Assembly (NCBI GenBank): GCA_022601645.1
Contig: JAJACH010000001.1
Span: 434,001 to 498,000, forward strand
Direction of reading: 5' to 3'
Origin: Chlamydiia bacterium
GTDB lineage: Bacteria > Chlamydiota > Chlamydiia > Chlamydiales > Simkaniaceae
DNA length: 64,000 nucleotides
Shown one piece after another: positions 63,883-64,000 of this stretch. The translations under genes and the position numbers were made by a program. Under the pieces are notes generated by a model. It ran no database searches and was not told the origin of the DNA. It saw nothing but the letters and a program-made list of their open reading frames with translations. Within the stretch, counting starts at the first letter, position 1; each line of letters opens with the position of its first letter.

Positions 63883-64000
63883 ATTAGCACTTTTTATAGA
63901 GGTTTTTACCATGCACAATCCGGTTTTTTTTACCTTAAGTGTGGCTGAGTATAGGTAATTTCTAATTTTTACATCAATTGGCTAAAACCGTACACCCCCA

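Noticed and set aside
1-64000. CRISPR arrays, insertion sequences, phage genes or attachment sites
   Set aside because: No regularly spaced direct repeats, transposase or integrase motifs, or phage structural genes were seen; the two tRNAs sit in their normal operon places without flanking duplications.

Overview
The window is chromosomal DNA of a bacterium of the phylum Chlamydiae, most likely a member outside the genus Chlamydia (an environmental or amoeba-associated lineage; I cannot name the family). The evidence is gene content and order. infA, tRNA-Thr, tuf, tRNA-Trp, secE, nusG, rplKAJL, rpoBC and tal are followed by the chlamydial V-type ATPase cluster. Elsewhere there are adjacent valS and pknD, the pairs ruvB/dcd and glgX/type III chaperone, tandem CNNM/CBS proteins, nifS next to a PP2C phosphatase, and dnaA next to yidC. 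I recall each of these groups from Chlamydia genomes, but here they are rejoined in a different order with extra genes between them. No plasmid, phage, insertion-sequence or CRISPR features were seen.

Layout. 1-1737: two bilobed-hydrophobic, inclusion-membrane-like proteins and sufE, all on the minus strand. 1773-14529: one plus-strand information-processing block (translation factors, two tRNAs, ribosomal proteins, RNA polymerase beta and beta') closed by a strong intrinsic terminator. 14600-19032: a minus-strand block with a kinase-like protein, transaldolase, and a cluster of very small exported proteins and lipoproteins. Three of these are 35-36 residues long, and most of the cluster ends in a His/Ser tail. 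19096-27745: the seven-gene V-ATPase operon with fumC appended. 27751-36918: an accessory zone with a NUDIX hydrolase, a lipoprotein, a DAHP synthase, an OpuAC-like binding protein, an AGCS symporter, an MsrQ-like haem protein, two alpha/beta hydrolases and two unknown proteins. 36944-42172: valS and pknD. 42300-47332: an Inc-like protein, trpS, a gene interrupted by an in-frame TGA, a membrane protein, a SpoIID-like protein, ruvB and dcd. 47362-53275: a FtsB/DivIC-like protein, two CNNM/CBS proteins, a FixL-like histidine kinase, nifS and PP2C. 53286-57582: a serpin, a CPBP protease, a lipoprotein and a truncated glgX. 57689-63882: a T3SS chaperone, dnaA, yidC and a TPR protein.

How the genes work together. 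The first half is core growth machinery: translation, transcription, and a V-type ATPase coupling ATP to ion gradients. The second half mixes core repair, tRNA charging and division genes (valS, trpS, ruvB, dcd, spoIID, a divIC-like gene, dnaA, yidC) with signalling (PknD, PP2C, a PAS kinase) and host-interaction candidates (Inc-like proteins, T3SS chaperone, serpin, hydrolases).

The most notable observations are: the His/Ser-tailed micro-lipoprotein cluster (17188-19032); a gene with a good promoter and Shine-Dalgarno but an in-frame TGA at codon 23 (43827-44171); a FixL-type PAS with its haem-pocket residues in a chlamydial histidine kinase; a secreted serpin with a proline-rich hinge; a trpS start codon buried in a perfect 12-bp hairpin; a gene whose coding frame extends about 75 codons upstream of its first ATG with only an ATT candidate start; and promoters whose -10 box sits almost on the start codon (valS, infA).
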